Assembly: GCA_030159075.1 (NCBI GenBank)
Contig: BROG01000452.1
Span: 167,501 to 231,500 of the forward strand
From: Atrina japonica
Lineage: Eukaryota > Mollusca > Bivalvia > Pterioida > Pinnidae
Reading direction: 5' to 3'
Length of the DNA: 64,000 bases
The notes under the pieces are model-generated. The model saw only the letters and a program-made list of their open reading frames with translations. It searched no databases and was not told where the DNA came from. The stretch's first letter is position 1; each line of letters opens with the position of its first letter. A program made the position numbers and the translations under genes. Positions 1 through 12,218 of this stretch are shown in pieces.

Positions 1-142
1 TAGCAGTTTTCATTTGTAACATCTTTGTTGATTTTATTTTATCCTATATTTTATCAGTCGACCCGCATGCGACCCCGTAGTTTTAATAAGATTGACTTAT
101 TAACTTATGCAAAGTGCTGTGACAAAATCGACATTTTTTAAG

Positions 143-216
143 AATATAAAAAAATTCAGATACCAATGTATAATTCAATAGAATGTCCAGGACATAGATA
201 CAAATCCGGTAAAATG
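143..216 (-). mobile_element. Penelope-family 3' tail
   Basis: On the - strand this reads TTTTACCGGATTTGTATCTA ... GTCCTGGACATTCTATTGA ... TTGGTATCTGAATTTTTTTA, the last 70 bp of the family tail seen at 40550-40620. Confidence 0.7.
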
Positions 217-327
217 ATAGTCATTAGAATATATTTTAGTTTAAACTCTAAATTCTTCTAAAGCCAACATGAACATCTTTTTACAGTGGTTGCTCTTTGA
301 AGGATGCTGGCTGTACATCAGGTTTAA

Positions 328-470
328 TATTTGGCCTTGTATGATAATACTTTCGCTTTAGGTAATGTGCATCTATCTTAAATTGAAGCTCCACTGATGA
401 AGTCTAATTGACAGAAACGATCGTCCTGAGCATTTTAACTTTGATAGTATGTATGTGGTATTTCAAGTAT
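328..470 (+). repeat. Dispersed repeat carrying hammerhead copy A
   Basis: ATTTGGCCTTGTATGATA at 332 and TTTTAACTTTGATAGTATGT at 433 match 23148-23280. This shows that the hammerhead motif is embedded in a longer repeat unit of at least 130 bp. Confidence 0.6.
388..431 (+). ncRNA. Hammerhead ribozyme-like motif, copy A
   Basis: The invariant core is present in order: CTGATGA (394-400), a stem II segment AGTCTAATTGACA, GAAA (414-417), a self-complementary CGATCG stem III, then the GTC cleavage triplet ending at 425. Stem I arms are GCTCCA and CTGAGC and have decayed to about four pairs. The very short stem III is like the type I hammerheads described in Penelope-like elements and animal retrozymes. 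Cleavage is not shown. Confidence 0.62.
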
Positions 471-1235
471 ACTAGAAATGTGTACTGGTAGATACTATAA
501 GGATCTCCGTTTACGCACTAACATTGTGGTCTTATGTAAAAGAGCATTTGTCCAGGTTTCGTCACTTACACTTTGGTTGATACAAATATGTGTACGTTTT
601 CAGGGGTAGAGAAATTAGGAAATTAGGAAATTAAAGCATCGAAAAGGAAGAAAATGTGTCAGTAATAATTTCTCTGTCTTGCGCATGTTCTCTTATAATT
701 ATCCTTGTCGATGTGGATTTTCTCATATCCCATGCCTATTCATAGTTTTTACTAATACAGTTCATTGTGTTATAGTATTCCGTGGATTGATCTCAATTGT
801 GTAGCTATTTCCTGAATAGCCGTCTTTCTTCACAACTATATTGTGTCACGGAGTGTGTGTCTTCTTTCACTTTACTTCTGCTTTTTTGCTTCATCAATGT
901 CCGTCAAACCATAAGACTGTCAACGCAGCATAAAGCTGTCAAAATCACTGATGTAAACGAGTCAAAAAGCCACCACATACACACATTTCGTGATTTCTGA
1001 ATTACTTAACCAAAAATCATTAACATTTATATCCGGGTCGACGAATGACTTTAATATAAGTATTCAAATACACTGGCTCTGAATCAATATTATTATAAAA
1101 ACTAATAAAAAATGTAATTTTCAAATACTTTGATACAGAATTTAAATATTGATTTGATTTATAACCGCCATCATCATTTTATCGATTTTTAAATAAATAC
1201 ATTAATTTTTGACACTTACTTATGAAGAAACGTTG
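471..1235. other. No recognised feature
   Basis: AT-rich sequence with only short ORFs (up to 67 codons) lacking any protein-like pattern. Confidence 0.4.
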
Positions 1236-1287
<52 letters not shown>

Positions 1288-1331
1288 TTTATCACTATTA
1301 TCACTATTATTATTATTATCTTTATTATTAC

Positions 1332-1402
<71 letters not shown>
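1236..1402. repeat. (TCA)n then (ATT)n microsatellite
   Basis: About 17 TCA units pass into an interrupted ATT tract. Overlapping ORFs of poly-His, poly-Ser and poly-Tyr are artefacts. Confidence 0.95.
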
Positions 1403-1403
<1 letters not shown>

Positions 1404-2589
1404 ACCACAGCGGTCACAAAACCCCGAAAAACCCTAAGCTTTATTATATCATACCGTTTTCAAAACTACAAGGTTTGTGTACTTCACCATTTTGAAAGAC
1501 ATACATCTGTTATATAGTTACGAACATTAGAAAATTTAGCATTTTTTAATTCATCAACTCAATAAATTGCATCAAACATCAAACCGTAATTTTACCTATT
1601 GAATGAGTTATTCATAATCACCTGATGACAGCAAAGAATATAACATATAGGTCAGACGGTGAAACTTTACACAACAGGAAATAGTGCAAAGCCAAGCATG
1701 TACCTTTCTACCACATGAAAAGATGCTCTGTAACACTTAAGAAACTCAACAAATCATCTTGGACAGACAGAACAAAATGCAATTCACCTTAGAGTTGAAT
1801 TCAACGATCCATGTCGGTTATTGGCATCACAATACACGTGTACATGGAACAGTTGGTCAGCTGTTTGTTGTGAAAGTGGGTTAACTTTAGGCCACTGTCT
1901 GAATCGTAAATGATGTGCGGTATCTTTGGATTTGGACGATTATTTGTGATTTTGAAGTTATTTATAAACTTTGGGGCATTTTCTTGTTGTCAATTATGAT
2001 GTATTAGAACTTAGATTTTTTAGGGTACATTTCCGTGTAGTTCTTTATAAGGTTGCCATTTACCTACAATACTATAGAGTAGTCAGTGCTGATGATAGGA
2101 CCTCAGTGTCAGAAGAGATGATAGTGTTTTAGTCAAGTAAGCCTAGGTCCTTACCTTAAATGTAAATGCTAGAGGTATTCATAGTAGAATAATTTTACAA
2201 TGAAATAACGCGCCGACAGGTATGCTTTGTATAACACGACAATGACGTTGTGGTACAGCGTCGAGGTTTAGATTGACTGTCAGTGTCAAAGATAAAGGCA
2301 TTAAACCGACATATATTTCTGTCTCACTGCCTCTAAATTTATTAAACATATCAAAATTGTTATCTTTCATAACATTGAATTTATATCGTAAATTGGGATA
2401 TTTTGGCGGCACTAAAATATGGCCACTTTGGTCATAAAATGAGGGGTTAAATGTTGTCAGTCATTTATGATTGTGTCATGTTTGAATTTGACCTACCATC
2501 AAATTTCGGTCTTGTTGTGTTGAACATTCCAGGTGTTTAAAATATCGATATAATGAAAAGTACAGGTATAATAATTAAAATTGATGCAT
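1403..2589. other. No recognised feature
   Basis: A 77-codon - strand ORF at 2179-2412 has no splice or domain support. I see nothing else. Confidence 0.4.
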
Positions 2590-2722
2590 CGTGTCATCCT
2601 TCTCCATGGCACCTGATCCCACCTCTTGTTTTCCAGATATCCGTGTCTGTCCATGTTTGCCGGAGTTGTATCTATGTCTTAGACATCCTACAGATATATA
2701 CTTTGGTATCTGAGATGTTGTA
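2590..2722 (+). mobile_element. Penelope-family 3' tail
   Basis: It matches the tail from CCTTCTCCATGGCACCTGATCC to TTTGGTATCTGAGATGTTG, about 130 bp, with no RT part attached. Confidence 0.75.
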
Positions 2723-3294
2723 TATACTACTTAATTACGATTTTATTTAAATCGAACCTTGTTTGTTAATCTATAAAACACTAATATACTTTTAACAGTA
2801 CCGGTAACAACCTTATGCACATATGAACGTTTTGTATTGGCCATTTTAATAAGATGGCCAAACTGGCCAGAAATAAACAATGGCCAAAATTTCCCAATTA
2901 ACAGTATAATTTGAATACATGTTTAAAGAAAATAATTGATCTATATACTGAAATATCTTTGTTTGCACATCACATTCTGTAAATGTAGTATTTTAATTGC
3001 AAAGACAAAAAAGTTTTGAACAGATAAGTTCTGTGTATTGCTGAAAATAAATTCTTCCTGCTGTATTACCATTCTACAACCTTCATTGACTGGCAGATAT
3101 GTTTTATCATATCTAGAATATTTTGAATTTTATAATAGTCCCAGATAATATGTTCAGTTGTCTCTTCAGTTGTTTTACAGAGAAGTACATAGTGAATGAT
3201 CTGTTTGTCTTTTATTTTGAGAAGAAATAAATGTGTACATAGTATCTTTTGACAAATTCTGTGAGGCCGAGAGTTTCTATCAGATATACTTGGG

Positions 3295-3690
3295 CGTGTT
3301 CAACATGTGAACATTTCATATGCAGAGGTAAACCAGTCACTGAAAATTATTGACACAGGTATATCGAAAACCGCGTTTGATTTCAATGTTCCGCAAATTT
3401 TACGGTCGGTATAATAGTCTTGTTTCACTAAGTGAAATGCTGGGTTACCTGTTCTATGGCCGTTGTTGAGACGTCTGTACCAATTATGACGAGGATTCGT
3501 TCCTCGTGTATTTCATTTTGATTTGACTGGACTCACGGCAGGTGTGATAGGTTGACAGGGTATGCTTACTCCTCCATGACACATGATCCCACCCCATGGT
3601 TTTAAGAAGTTTGTGTTTATCTAAATTTAACCATATTTGTACCCATATCCTGGACATCCTATCGATTTATACCTTGGTATCTGAGACTTT
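3295..3690 (+). mobile_element. Penelope-family 3' end with last RT block
   Basis: It begins in the RT segment equivalent to [13 protein letters not shown] (GGCGTGTTCAACATGTGAAC), runs through ATCGAAAACCGCGTTTGAT and TTACGGTCGGTATAATAG, then the tail to TTGGTATCTGAGACTTTTT. It is broken by stops and small deletions. Confidence 0.75.
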
Positions 3691-3721
3691 TTATATATTA
3701 CTTGCAACTTCATTGAGACAG

Positions 3722-4030
3722 AATGCCACGTTTGATGCCAACGTATTGCAAATTTTACGGTCGATATAATAGTCTTGTTTGCGATTACTCTGTTTCGTTG
3801 CCTTTTCGTTGGCGTTTGTTGAGAGGTCTATACAAATTGTGACGAAGATTCGTTCCTCACTTATTTCATTTTCATTTGACTGTGGAATCACATCTGGTGT
3901 GACTTGTCCTCCATGGCACCTGATCCCACTACTTGGTGTCCGTGTTTGTCCATTTTACAAAATTTGTATCTACATCCTTGACATCCTAAAAATTTATACT
4001 TTATTATCTGAGATGTTTTATATTCTTATA
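3722..4030 (+). mobile_element. Penelope-family 3' end, second in tandem
   Basis: It starts near ATGCCACGTTTGATGCCAAC and repeats the RT end and tail of the preceding copy, ending TATCTGAGATGTTTTATA. The two lie head-to-tail about 30 bp apart. Confidence 0.72.
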
Positions 4031-5047
4031 GCTATGCATTTAAACTTTGTTGATCGACATAACTGCTTGAAGTTGTGATCCATTTTTCTTACTTTTAATA
4101 AAATAGTTACTGGATAATAAATGATTATTTATGTATAGGGTGGTAAATGTTATCCAATATTTACTGCATTGAATTTTGTAAGCCCTGTCTTAATTGATGC
4201 TATCACCCCGTGATGCTGTAAAAAGTTATCATATACGTATAAAATTCTTTTAAACTCCTCATACTGATAAAAAAATCTTTTTTCATCAATTACATCATTA
4301 ATGTGGTATATGTCAGCATCTTGCCAATTACGATAAAAGTAAGTTTATTTATCCTACTCATAAAGTTATTATCAAGAAATATTTGTGTTTATCTGATATT
4401 AACATCTTTATAAGACTTTGCAATATAATTAGAAACGAAAGTGAAACAAATTTAAATTTAGATAAAGAAATAAATTTAAAGGAAAAATAACTATACGCAT
4501 TATTAGTTATAATCAGAACAATATTGCAGGAGGTCGGTGTTCGTGATCTTTTGATGCCGTCGACATCAAAATGTTATAAAAGACGAGACAAATAAATATT
4601 CGCATTATTATGACGTTCACTGTACTGTACGTTAAAAACAAAACATTCTTTTGATGTATATATTATGATTCCATGTAGTATTAAATGTACGTTTGCAGGT
4701 TTAACAACACAACAGCGTGGGTAAAAAAACGCATACAGGAGGACATGTCTCAAAAACCAAGGCTAAATCAATGAATGAAACATAATGAACACAAAAAATT
4801 GAAAATGTACTTGTTAGTCTTGTCTCAACGACCACTTCAGGCGTGGATCGATTACACGTGATATTCTTTATGTGTTTACTGTATTCAGGTTCAGGTAAAA
4901 CTCTCCAAAAACCCCTTCTTAATGATAAATTATTATAGAAGGTCATGCTTTATGAAGGCAGATCGTTCTGGCGTAAAGACAAGATTCACACTTAAACTGT
5001 GAAATCATATAATATCATATCATTATTCATAAGCGAAAACGTTATGG
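4031..5047. other. No recognised feature
   Basis: Only short ORFs. I see no repeat that I could match elsewhere in the window. Confidence 0.4.
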
Positions 5048-5258
5048 GTCTTGTCGATGAAACGTAAATTCTTAATTTGATATATTGTAGCACTGTAAAC
5101 TTTCTTGTGGATGAAACATAAAATCTTAATTTGATATGTTGTAGGAATGTAAACTTCCTTGTGGATCAAACGTAAAATCTTAATTTGATACATTGTTGGA
5201 CTGTAAACTTTCTTGTGGATCAAACGTTAAATATTGATTTGGAATATTGTGGTGATGT
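5048..5258. repeat. 54-bp minisatellite, about 3.8 units
   Basis: Units start at GATGAAACGTAAA (5056), GATGAAACATAAA (5110), GATCAAACGTAAA (5164) and GATCAAACGTTAAA (5218). Each contains CTTAATTTGATA and ends CTTTCTTGTG. Confidence 0.85.
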
Positions 5259-6784
5259 TATGAAAAGACTATTTAATCACTGACTTTCGTAACAATATTT
5301 TTTAAGTTATATTTACACCCTTAATTCTGAATATTGTCTTTGTAACAGAAACGGATCTGTGTGGGGGGACTATGTAATAGGCCTTTTGTTGACGGTAGTT
5401 TTGTTAGCATAAAGTTCTTAATAATCGATGATAATATTTGCTGAATTGAACGAACATTTGCAGTTATGACATTGTCTGCAGAGTAACGACAGCCAGAAAA
5501 AAAGATATAATTACGTATGCGTATTGGAGTACAGTACTGTTATGTAAAATTTATTATATTGTTCATCTATGTACATGTTGGACGCATATACATGCCTGCG
5601 AGCACGTACAACTACGCATCCATTCACGCACGTGCACAAATATATATGCATACATGTATACTTTACACACGTTTATATACATAACAACCCATTTGTAACA
5701 TTATTAAGACTACTGGACAGTGACCTTGAATGCAGTATAGGATATGGAGACCAAACTTTGTTGCAAGGTTACATCCAATGTCAAAACATATTCATGGAAA
5801 AAGAAGAACAAGAAGAAGGAGCGAGAGAAGAAGACAAAGAAGATGCACAAGGAATCAAAATGTTTTTTTCTTCTTGGTTCGGACGGAATCATAATATTTG
5901 AGTATATGTAACTTCATTCTGTCTACAGGTTATAACTTTAGAAGTATGCAAGCGTGTCTGTGACGGTATGTTAATTGATCAACACCTTTATACAATTATG
6001 TTGTAAAACATCTCGTCCCACACAACATTATTGTCATGTAATTGATGTTTTAACATCTTGTACACCATTACTAGTCATGTGTATGTATGATCGCAACTTG
6101 AACTCAATCTTTACTAAGTTTCACTGACACAGTTCCACTACATTTATATAATTCTGAACTACAGTTGGTATTACTTTTAAGTAAAGGCGCTATATCCCTT
6201 TATGTCTTATGAAAATCATTGTGGTATGCTTATACAAATAGTTACGTTGAATAAATCAGTTGCAAATGAAAAAGTTTCAAAACAAAGCTACACAAAATAC
6301 ATAGGAATTTAAGACTTTTATTGCCCGTGTATATTTCTTCTATATTATAAACATCAACCTAAGAGTTCAAGATGGAAAGAGATTCGTTTTTTTTAAACAT
6401 AAACACACACAGCTTACGGCTCTTTAACTCTTTAATGTGATTGTAGCACTGCAGTTAATAGTAGACAAAGTGGATATAAAAAAATGCTCAAAAATCACAT
6501 TTAAACCAGATATTGTTTTAGTCAGAATCATACAAGCTGTCAATATGAATTTTTGTTTGTATTAAATTTCAAAAATTCGACGTTTTATACAAACAGAATA
6601 TGTAATTTTGTAATTTTGTAATTTGTTCAAAGAAGTCAAATGTAAATAATGGACCAGTAAATATTTGTATTATTACGTGGATGACAGGGGATATCAATTG
6701 TTTGTGTATTTTTTTTTCCATTTTATGCGTAGTATGTAAACGTCTTCTATGACTCTTAACTAGGGTTTTCTCTAGAGACATATA
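5259..6784. other. No recognised feature
   Basis: Contains a 110-codon + ORF (5569-5901) ending in a Glu-rich stretch from a GAA-rich patch; it has no signal, splice or domain support. Confidence 0.4.
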
Positions 6785-7280
6785 GGTTACTTTTTCTCAG
6801 TTAAATCTAGTTTTACCCAGATAATGTGTGTTAATGAGAACATTAGCTTTAACCGTTTACACGCGAGTATTTGAGTGGTGTGTTCTTATCTATTGTTTAT
6901 GACTAGTCTATTATGGTCTGTAGGATTGAAAAAGTTAAATTAAAAAAAAATAAAATACTTAGAAAAACTAGATTTTACTGATAAAAAACTCTAAAATCAA
7001 ATGTATTCGTTAAATGTAGTTTTTTTATTTCAGATAAACTCCGTTTTTCTTATTTACGAATGAGTTAAGAGAAGAATAAAATTTAATTGCAGAAAACTAG
7101 GTTTAATTGGAAAAACTAGAATTAACCGCGCCAAAATCACAAATATACATATGTGATTTTGTGCAATTAAACTTTGTCGTTTTCTCGGTTACAAAAGGTT
7201 TTGCTCGAGAAAAATTAGGTTTATGATTTTTAGGCAGTTCAATCTAGTTTTGTTTTGTTAAGCCAGATTTTGCTCCAAGT
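6785..7280. repeat. Cluster of AAAACTAG-type motifs in both orientations
   Basis: Variants of AAAACTAGRTTTAAYTG or its reverse appear near 6807, 6963, 7092, 7111 and 7238, in otherwise AT-rich sequence. It may be a decayed short tandem or inverted array. Confidence 0.4.
7132..7161. repeat. 10-bp hairpin
   Basis: CAAAATCACA and TGTGATTTTG are perfect complements around a 10-base loop. Confidence 0.7.
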
Positions 7281-7710
7281 AATGTCAGGTACTGAAAAAA
7301 AATCTTCCTTTAACTGAAGAAAGAAAAGCTATTTTACTAATCGTGTCATTTTAGTGTAACTGGTTTAATTCGTAATAAAGAAAAACTACAAATTGAAATG
7401 GTAAGATATTTTTTATGGTTATTGTTTTATTCCACGCATTTTTTGTATACTTCCGTTACAATTAGGTGTACTATTTGTGGTCCAAACTTAAAACTTAACA
7501 AAAACGTCAGTACCCGTGTACTCGAGATGGGAAGGTAAAGTAATGATTCTTGAAATAAGACTTAAACTTAAGCTACACACGGCAAATGTAGCATGTTAGG
7601 TACGAATGAAAAAATAGCAATGCATTATGGAAACGACAAAATGACAAAGTGAATATACAAATGATCTCAACATGGATAGGAATTGTAAATCCCTAACGTG
7701 ATGACTTCAG

Positions 7711-7770
7711 GAGAGAGAGAGAGAGATAGAGATAGAGAGAGAGAGAATAGGTAGATAGATAAATAGAGAT

Positions 7771-7842
<72 letters not shown>

Positions 7843-7856
7843 AAAATAGATAGATA
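7711..7856. repeat. (GA)n and (GATA)n microsatellite
   Basis: GA dinucleotides followed by about 18 GATA units. Confidence 0.95.
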
Positions 7857-7924
7857 AACATAAATCTCAAATTGATGTTATATATATGATGGTGTATAGT
7901 TTTCCAATAAATTGTGAATTCATG

Positions 7925-7925
<1 letters not shown>

Positions 7926-8005
<80 letters not shown>
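7926..8005. repeat. (TA)n microsatellite
   Basis: An uninterrupted TA run of about 80 bases. Confidence 0.95.
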
Positions 8006-8007
<2 letters not shown>

Positions 8008-8490
8008 AACCTTCGAATTCCATGTTATCGATAATTCTCTGCCCTCCTAATGTTGTTATGTTACAAAAAGGAGACAGCTGTAGATGAAGTGCGTTTGCCA
8101 TGGTCTTTTTACCTTTCTACAATAATCATAATCTAATCTTTCACTTATTATATGCAAATCTGTGACACTGATTTTAACTGTAAGATCAAAGGTTTCATAT
8201 ATACCGAAAAAGTGCTGACGGAGATTTTTCTCTTCCTTCGCATATTATACCCTCTCTTTTAATGATTTTCCTGTCGATCCTAGGGTATAGACCAACCACA
8301 CGCAATATGACGTCACAATATAATTAATGACGTAGAACATGTGTGTCTTCTAGAATGCAGAACATAATTGTCAGACTTGACATAGAGCTTCGTAAATCTA
8401 CATAGACATGACGGTTATGCTTAGATTTAAAGAGACATGTATTTCAGATACGGCAGAGAAATATCCAACCCCTACCTTGGAAGAATAACA

Positions 8491-8584
8491 AAGGAATCTC
8501 AATCCAAGGGTAGCGTTCTTGAAGCTCCGAGGCTTGCTGAGAGTTTGTTAATCAATATTCCAACTCCGAGGATTGAGATTCCTT
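8491..8584. repeat. 15-bp perfect inverted repeat
   Basis: AAGGAATCTCAATCC at 8491-8505 is complementary to GGATTGAGATTCCTT at 8570-8584, with 64 bases between. It lies inside a 67-codon ORF that I do not consider real. Confidence 0.8.
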
Positions 8585-9088
8585 ATACTATTAGTCACTA
8601 CCTACTCCAAACATGTACCAGGTATGGCACAGAAAATTGAATCAGTCGCGAGAGACATTTTGAATCGACAGGAGAGAAATTGAACATAGAGATAAAGAAA
8701 ATCCTAATTATAATCGTTAAACCATTATTTTCCTTAATGCAATTTTAACGTCCTATAATGTTTTCGCTTATATGCGAATTATCTTAGATTTTGCCTTTTT
8801 CTCTTGCCTTTTAAAATTTCCGAACTTCATCTATAGAACACCACGCCTAAAAGAAAACGTTGTCAATAGCCTAATCATATACACTTACATATGACCAAAC
8901 AGCCTGCTAAGGAGGCGAATACAAAAGCTATTAGTCCCAGCCCTAATTTTAGGTTGCTAAGAGCTATCCAAAGTTCACCCGGCTAACCATACTTCCAGCA
9001 TCTTATGTTCAGTAACATATGTTGTGCTTGTCAAACTTGTTATAACTGTGTTATCAAAATTTCCGTTATTTCAAGATCACAAATACAT

Positions 9089-9090
<2 letters not shown>

Positions 9091-9172
<82 letters not shown>

Positions 9173-9180
9173 AAACACAC
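9091..9180. repeat. (AC)n microsatellite
   Basis: AC run of about 90 bases with slight decay at the right. It is adjacent to a Penelope-family tail. Confidence 0.95.
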
Positions 9181-9209
9181 AGAGCTTACTCGTCTTGTAA
9201 CCAATGTAA

Positions 9210-9395
9210 AAATTTCAGATACCAAAGTATAAATCAATAGAATGTCCAGGACATAGATACAAATCCGGTAAAAATGGACAAACACGGACCTCTGGAAACC
9301 AAGAGGTGGGATCAGATGCCATGGAGGAGTACGAATCCCCTGTCGACCGGTCACACCCGCCGTGAGTCCACAGGCAGGTCCAATGAAACAAGTGA
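9210..9395 (-). mobile_element. Penelope-family 3' tail
   Basis: On the - strand it runs from the GTGGACTCACGGCGGGTGTG segment to TTTGGTATCTGAAATTTTT. It is well preserved and lies next to a long CA microsatellite, 700 bp upstream of the first host gene. Confidence 0.75.
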
Positions 9396-10113
9396 GGAGA
9401 AAATGATTATGAGGATGACGGCTATAACGACGACAACGACGGGTATTATTCCAGTTAAACAATATGCATATACTTACTTATTTTGAAAACTATATTTAAA
9501 AGCAATAATACTTTATATAGTACATACAAATAGATGATTAAGATCATGTTCCGGCCACACTTCATACCGAATGTATTCTTTACGACCTGCAGAGCATTGC
9601 AGTTATATAGGCCAGAAATTGGGTTAATTTTCTCACGTTGTTTGACAACTCATCCTTTTGTTGACATGACGAGGACGGTATCATACATGAATAATTGTCA
9701 CCGCAATAAAACCCGCGGTTATCACCAATAGATAGGGCAGTTGCAACTTCTCGGCGTTGACCCGATACACTTGATATTTACTAAAGTGCTTGTCCTATAA
9801 TTGTATATATATACACTGTGGATTAAGCAAATGTTTTGATTTCATTTATTCCACTCAAGGCGTTTTACATATCGATTCAGCCGTTCATCAAATAACTGAT
9901 AACTTTCTCTGGATGTTGGGCGCCTCGATTATGATAATGCTGAAATTTGAATCTTATTTTAATTTATACAGAAGATTTATAAATTCAAACACAGTTGGAA
10001 TAGACTATATTTAGCCTGAGCTTTTTTCAGTGTGCATAAACGATTTGATAAACTATATTTCTGGAGGATTATAGCAACAGGTTTTGAAAACCGAGAAAAT
10101 AAATATTTTTATA

Positions 10114-12218
10114 ATGGATTATCTGCACGTTTTACTATTCATCCTCGTTATTTTCTACTGCGTCAACTGTGATGTAAGTACATGTATGATACTTTTTCTA
10201 GAATATTTTAACAACAATTATTTAGCCACAAGAAATATCAGCAATCTATATCGTCTTCTAACTGAATAATGCAAATATATAAAAGTATAAAAAAAAACTA
10301 TTCGAGTTCATTCTCGCTACCGAAAGGTAACACATTTAACCTTTATTATCTTGTTAGAAACTGATTTTAATTAAAAGATAAATTATCTATTTTGTAATAA
10401 AATTATATTAATTGACCTTTGTTGGTTTTTGTTTGGTTTTTCTTTTAATTATTCATTTTTGCGGGGTTCCTGTTTCGTTTATTTCTATTATTTTTATGCT
10501 TTATGTTTGATTGTTTTAACCAATAGTTTGATGCTTGTGTTGCTACCAAAGTTATTTTTACATAAGAGGCCAAAACAAATATTTAAAACGATCGTTTTTG
10601 TCAATAACGTCATCAGTTGAACTCTAATTCGATATAACTGCATATGTTCGAAAATAAAAGTTGTATCAAACAAGACCAATAACTTGTCATTTTCATGAAC
10701 AAGTTCTTGTTATGAGGAAAATAACGTTTTAACAGCGCAAAACAATAACACTTGATTAAAGAATATGTATCTATTTTTTTTCAGCATTTGACAAGGCGTC
10801 AAACTAACAGGGGGAGAATTCCGTTTAATGAAAGCCGACGATCGCAACTAAGTCTTGGTAGAGGTGGAGGTTTTAGTAGACAAATCGAAAGATTACAAAA
10901 TTCTAACCAGAAATCTCTTGAACAAAGACGTCGAGAGTTGGATACTTTAACCAGGCGTAATTTGATCCTACAGAGAGAATTATTGAATTTACGACGTCAA
11001 AAGATGAGAGAGAGTATTCGCTTGGACAGTAGAAGGGGAAATTTAAATATGAATATCATTCCACGAAGCAGACAAGAAATGATAATACGAAGACATAGAA
11101 ACATGAACATACTGGCTAACAGACGTCGAAATTTTGGACGAAGAGTTCATTCAAATTTAAGGGCAAATGGCGGCATGAGAAATAACGATAACATAATTCC
11201 AAATCTATTTGAAAGGCATTCTATAGTACCCCGATCCCGATCGCTAAACTTGGATTTAATAACGGAAGGAAATATAAGAAAAAAATTATTCGTGTCAACA
11301 ATGCCCCCAGTATTGTTCAATGGCTTTCCCCATAAAAAACCGAGGCATATTCAACGAGAAAGTATCGTCAGAAATTTTGCACGAAGAATATCTGACGACA
11401 CAACTGATAATAGACATCGTAGTTTGTTCCACGTACCTGTCGTTGCCTCTACACCTCCTCCAAATAGACAAACGTTGGATTTGCACGCGCTTTTATCAAA
11501 CGTTGTCTCTAATCATAAACACAGGGATATTCCAGTAACTGAAACAGCTGACAGTCCAGTTACCATCCCGAACCCGTCACACATTACAAAACCGTCTGTT
11601 AATATAGACGACATAATTACAGCAATGCTCTTAAAAGGTGAAATACTTGTGCAAAATAATGAACAATTGGCACCTGCACAGTCACAAATTGTAGTTCCGA
11701 ACATTATGATTATGCCGACTCCGCCCATACCACTGCTGGCAACGTTTCCCCCGACTATTCCACCGACTCCGTCTGCTTTAGATAAGGCAATACATTTTAA
11801 AATCCTTGAAGAACTTGGTTTTGATTTATCAACAGACACTCCAGAGCTTCCAGAAGGAGCAGCACAAACTATGAAACCAAAACCAAAACCAAAACCAAAA
11901 CGGAAACCAGTAAAGAAGACAAAGATTATAATGGGAAAATCAGCGCCACAAAAAATTGGAAAAAATAAAAATCCTAAGCCTAAACACAGAACAATTAAAC
12001 CTAAAGATAAGAAACATAAAATAGTACCTACAACACTCTCACCAATAAAGATATTTTTTTCGAATGACGGCATATCTACGAATACCCCCATACAAAAAAT
12101 CCCGAAGACAGGTACCATATCGCATCAAGGATCTATACCTATGCTAATAACGCCACTTGGTAACTTTACTTTAGAACTGGCGAGCAATACTACAAACAAT
12201 GGTTTCGTAATAGCTTAG
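10114..12218 (+). CDS. Two-exon secreted Arg/Pro-rich protein (unknown family)
   Basis: The CDS joins 10114-10173 and 10785-12218 and gives 497 residues. Exon 1 has a good start context (A at -3, G at +4) and encodes a 20-residue hydrophobic leader ending CVNCD. It is followed directly by donor GTAAGT; exon 2 starts after a pyrimidine-rich tract and CAG, and the frame is kept (phase 0). Cleavage is likely near residues 19-20. Residues 21-50 are Arg/Ser/Gly-rich. Residues about 51-100 (SRQIERLQ to RESIRL) look like a charged coiled coil. Residues about 100-200 are very Arg/Asn-rich. Residues about 290-370 hold an acidic/hydrophobic stretch and a Pro-rich segment (PTPPIPLL, PPTIPPTP). A Lys-Pro tract (KPKPKPKPKRKP) lies near 383-394, followed by a Lys-rich region and a short Gly/Asn C-terminal segment. 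I recognise no named domain. A secreted matrix or adhesive role is inference from the leader, basic charge and low complexity. Confidence 0.85.
10174..10784 (+). other. Phase-0 intron of the Arg/Pro-rich secreted protein gene
   Basis: The intron begins GTAAGT at 10174 and ends with a T-rich tract and CAG at 10782-10784. It separates the signal-peptide exon from the single long exon that encodes the whole mature protein. It is AT-rich, and the short ORFs inside it have no recognisable content. Confidence 0.85.

Noticed and set aside
5569..5901. 110-codon ORF with Glu-rich end
   Set aside because: The acidic part comes from a GAA-rich patch; no other evidence of coding.
9088..9462. 124-codon - strand ORF
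   Set aside because: It is a Penelope-family tail running into a CA microsatellite.
11513..12118. 201-codon - strand ORF opposite the Arg/Pro-rich gene
   Set aside because: Shadow of the sense exon. Its Gly/Phe stretch is the complement of the Lys-Pro tract, and it has no splice support.
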